Positions 63,421 to 64,000 of a stretch of DNA of 64,000 nucleotides are shown one piece after another. How positions within the stretch are numbered: position 1 is the first letter of the stretch; the number at the start of each line of letters is the position of its first letter. The notes beneath the pieces are model-generated. The model worked only from the letters and a program-made list of their open reading frames with translations. It was not told the origin of the DNA and ran no database searches. A program made the translations under genes and the position numbers. Origin of the DNA: Prevotella sp. tc2-28 (lineage in GTDB: Bacteria > Bacteroidota > Bacteroidia > Bacteroidales > Bacteroidaceae); assembly GCF_900107705.1 (NCBI RefSeq), contig NZ_FNRE01000002.1, forward strand, positions 308,131 to 372,130, in the 5' to 3' direction.

Positions 63421-64000
63421 TTAACCCTCGTCAACTCCGTCGACAATGCTGCCGCTGTCACCGCCACCACCCTGGTTGTCGCCACCAGTGTTATCGTTAG
63501 CGTTAGCGTTAGCGTTAGGGTTAGGGTTAGGGTTAGCGTTCCCGTTAACGTTCCCGTTGTCACCTTTAGCCGCCGCAATCTCCGCCTTGGTCTTGTCGGT
63601 CCACGCCAACTTGGCATCCTTTTTCAGCTCGTCGCGGGTGAAGTCGCCTGTAGACTGCGCCAGCAACTTGATGGTCTTCACGGCAGGACCGGTCTTGTCG
63701 CCCTCCTTCAGTGTGCCCATTGTAGCCGAAGCCACCTTGTCGCTCTGAGCGTCGTAGAGCACCTCCAACCCGTTAGACTCCACGGTAGCCTTGAAGATAG
63801 CCAGGTTGCCCACCTTGACCGTGTTGCCGTTGAGCACCATCTCGCGCACGCACTTCACGAAGTCGGTCAGCACACCCACTATCAAACCCTCGGAGAAGGC
63901 CGTGTTGTGCTCCGCCATGTGCTGAGCCATGTCGTGCAGGTCCATCGTTTGTTTGTAACTCACGCGGGCGTACAGCTTGCCCGCCTGTTCAGATTCCGAA
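63421..64000 (-). CDS. HU-family DNA-binding protein, Bvu_2165-like (5' end outside window)
   Basis: Minus-strand frame open to the window edge, so the N-terminus is missing; a GTG at 63963 is probably not the real start since GKLYARVSYKQTMD upstream matches family sequence. The part seen has the IHF/HU-like fold of the long Bacteroidota form (HDMAQHMAEHNTAFSEGL, LNGNTVKVGNLAIFKATVES). The C-terminus after about AEIAAAKGD is low-complexity: GNVNGNANPNPNPNANAN is encoded by hexamer repeat, then a Gly/Asp-rich tail. Structural nucleoid or secretion-related role is unknown. Confidence 0.87.
   Translation of the reverse strand, partial: SESEQAGKLYARVSYKQTMDLHDMAQHMAEHNTAFSEGLIVGVLTDFVKCVREMVLNGNTVKVGNLAIFKATVESNGLEVLYDAQSDKVASATMGTLKEGDKTGPAVKTIKLLAQSTGDFTRDELKKDAKLAWTDKTKAEIAAAKGDNGNVNGNANPNPNPNANANANDNTGGDNQGGGGDSGSIVDGVDEG
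63489..63558 (-). repeat. Hexamer repeat forming the tail of the HU-family protein
   Basis: About eleven AAC-N-N-N units in the gene sense (AACGGG, AACGTT, AACGCT, AACCCT), all read in the AAC frame to give Asn-X dipeptides. Confidence 0.92.

Noticed and set aside
1..64000. tRNA, rRNA, insertion sequences, prophage or attachment sites
   Set aside because: No cloverleaf arms, transposase or integrase motifs or long terminal inverted repeats were seen on either strand by eye; a covariance-model search would be needed to exclude small RNAs.

Overview
The window looks like chromosome from a Prevotellaceae bacterium (Prevotella in the broad sense, Bacteroidota). The evidence is the set of Bacteroidota-type promoters (-33 TTTG, a spacer of 19-20, -7 TAnnTTTG, as at rnpB, carB and rpoD), the short primary sigma factor of this phylum, leaders without a general Shine-Dalgarno, and families such as DUF4494, HU-SPOR proteins, an HECLGH-type DPP III and rhamnogalacturonan acetylesterase. 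It is dense housekeeping sequence with 53 supported protein genes and RNase P RNA. I found no tRNA, rRNA, insertion sequence, prophage or CRISPR.

Layout. 1-5.3 kb (minus): the 5' two thirds of gyrA after a long repeat-filled leader, then an rfbC-ugd-lipoprotein-amidohydrolase operon. 5.4-12.2 kb: a membrane HU-SPOR protein with an FHA protein, an EamA transporter, truA, a flavodoxin-ferredoxin, yggS, DUF4494 and a membrane pseudokinase. 12.3-19.7 kb (plus): aminotransferase, LolC/E-type permease, mannitol-dehydrogenase-family enzyme, HtrA, and the primary sigma factor coupled to a small exported protein. 19.7-26.8 kb (minus): a fur-purA-hisS-esterase operon and an AraC-DPP III-AlkD operon. 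26.9-39.6 kb: recQ, yihY, rnpB, a FAD reductase with a glycosyltransferase/GH3-acyl-amido-synthetase fusion, carB, and trmD between two patatin genes. 39.7-48 kb (plus): two peptidases and a six-gene sugar-acid catabolic operon. 48-64 kb: recJ-recQ, a LolA-like protein, a GH3 beta-glucosidase with an SGNH esterase, ruvC, a tandem ABC ATPase, clpC, uvrA, and an HU-family protein running off the right edge.

The most unusual feature is non-coding. At least six families of short repeats recur in intergenic gaps: AAC-N-N-T hexamers resembling telomere repeats, GAGGTRAGA units, AATTGAAG units, AAGATTAAA units, a 9-bp ATnGGGCn unit, and TTCATCATT units. Several continue into genes. They encode in-frame linkers or tails in an FHA protein, a flavodoxin-ferredoxin, DUF4494, Xaa-Pro aminopeptidase, an MFS transporter, UvrA and an HU protein. 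The AT-rich units are often joined to small GC hairpins whose stems differ between copies by compensatory changes (for example CTTTGC/GCAAAG against CTTGGC/GCCAAG), which suggests selected structure. I consider this composite repeat system, and its spread into reading frames, the best candidate here for something undescribed. Second are the GT2-GH3 fusion and the sugar-acid operon.
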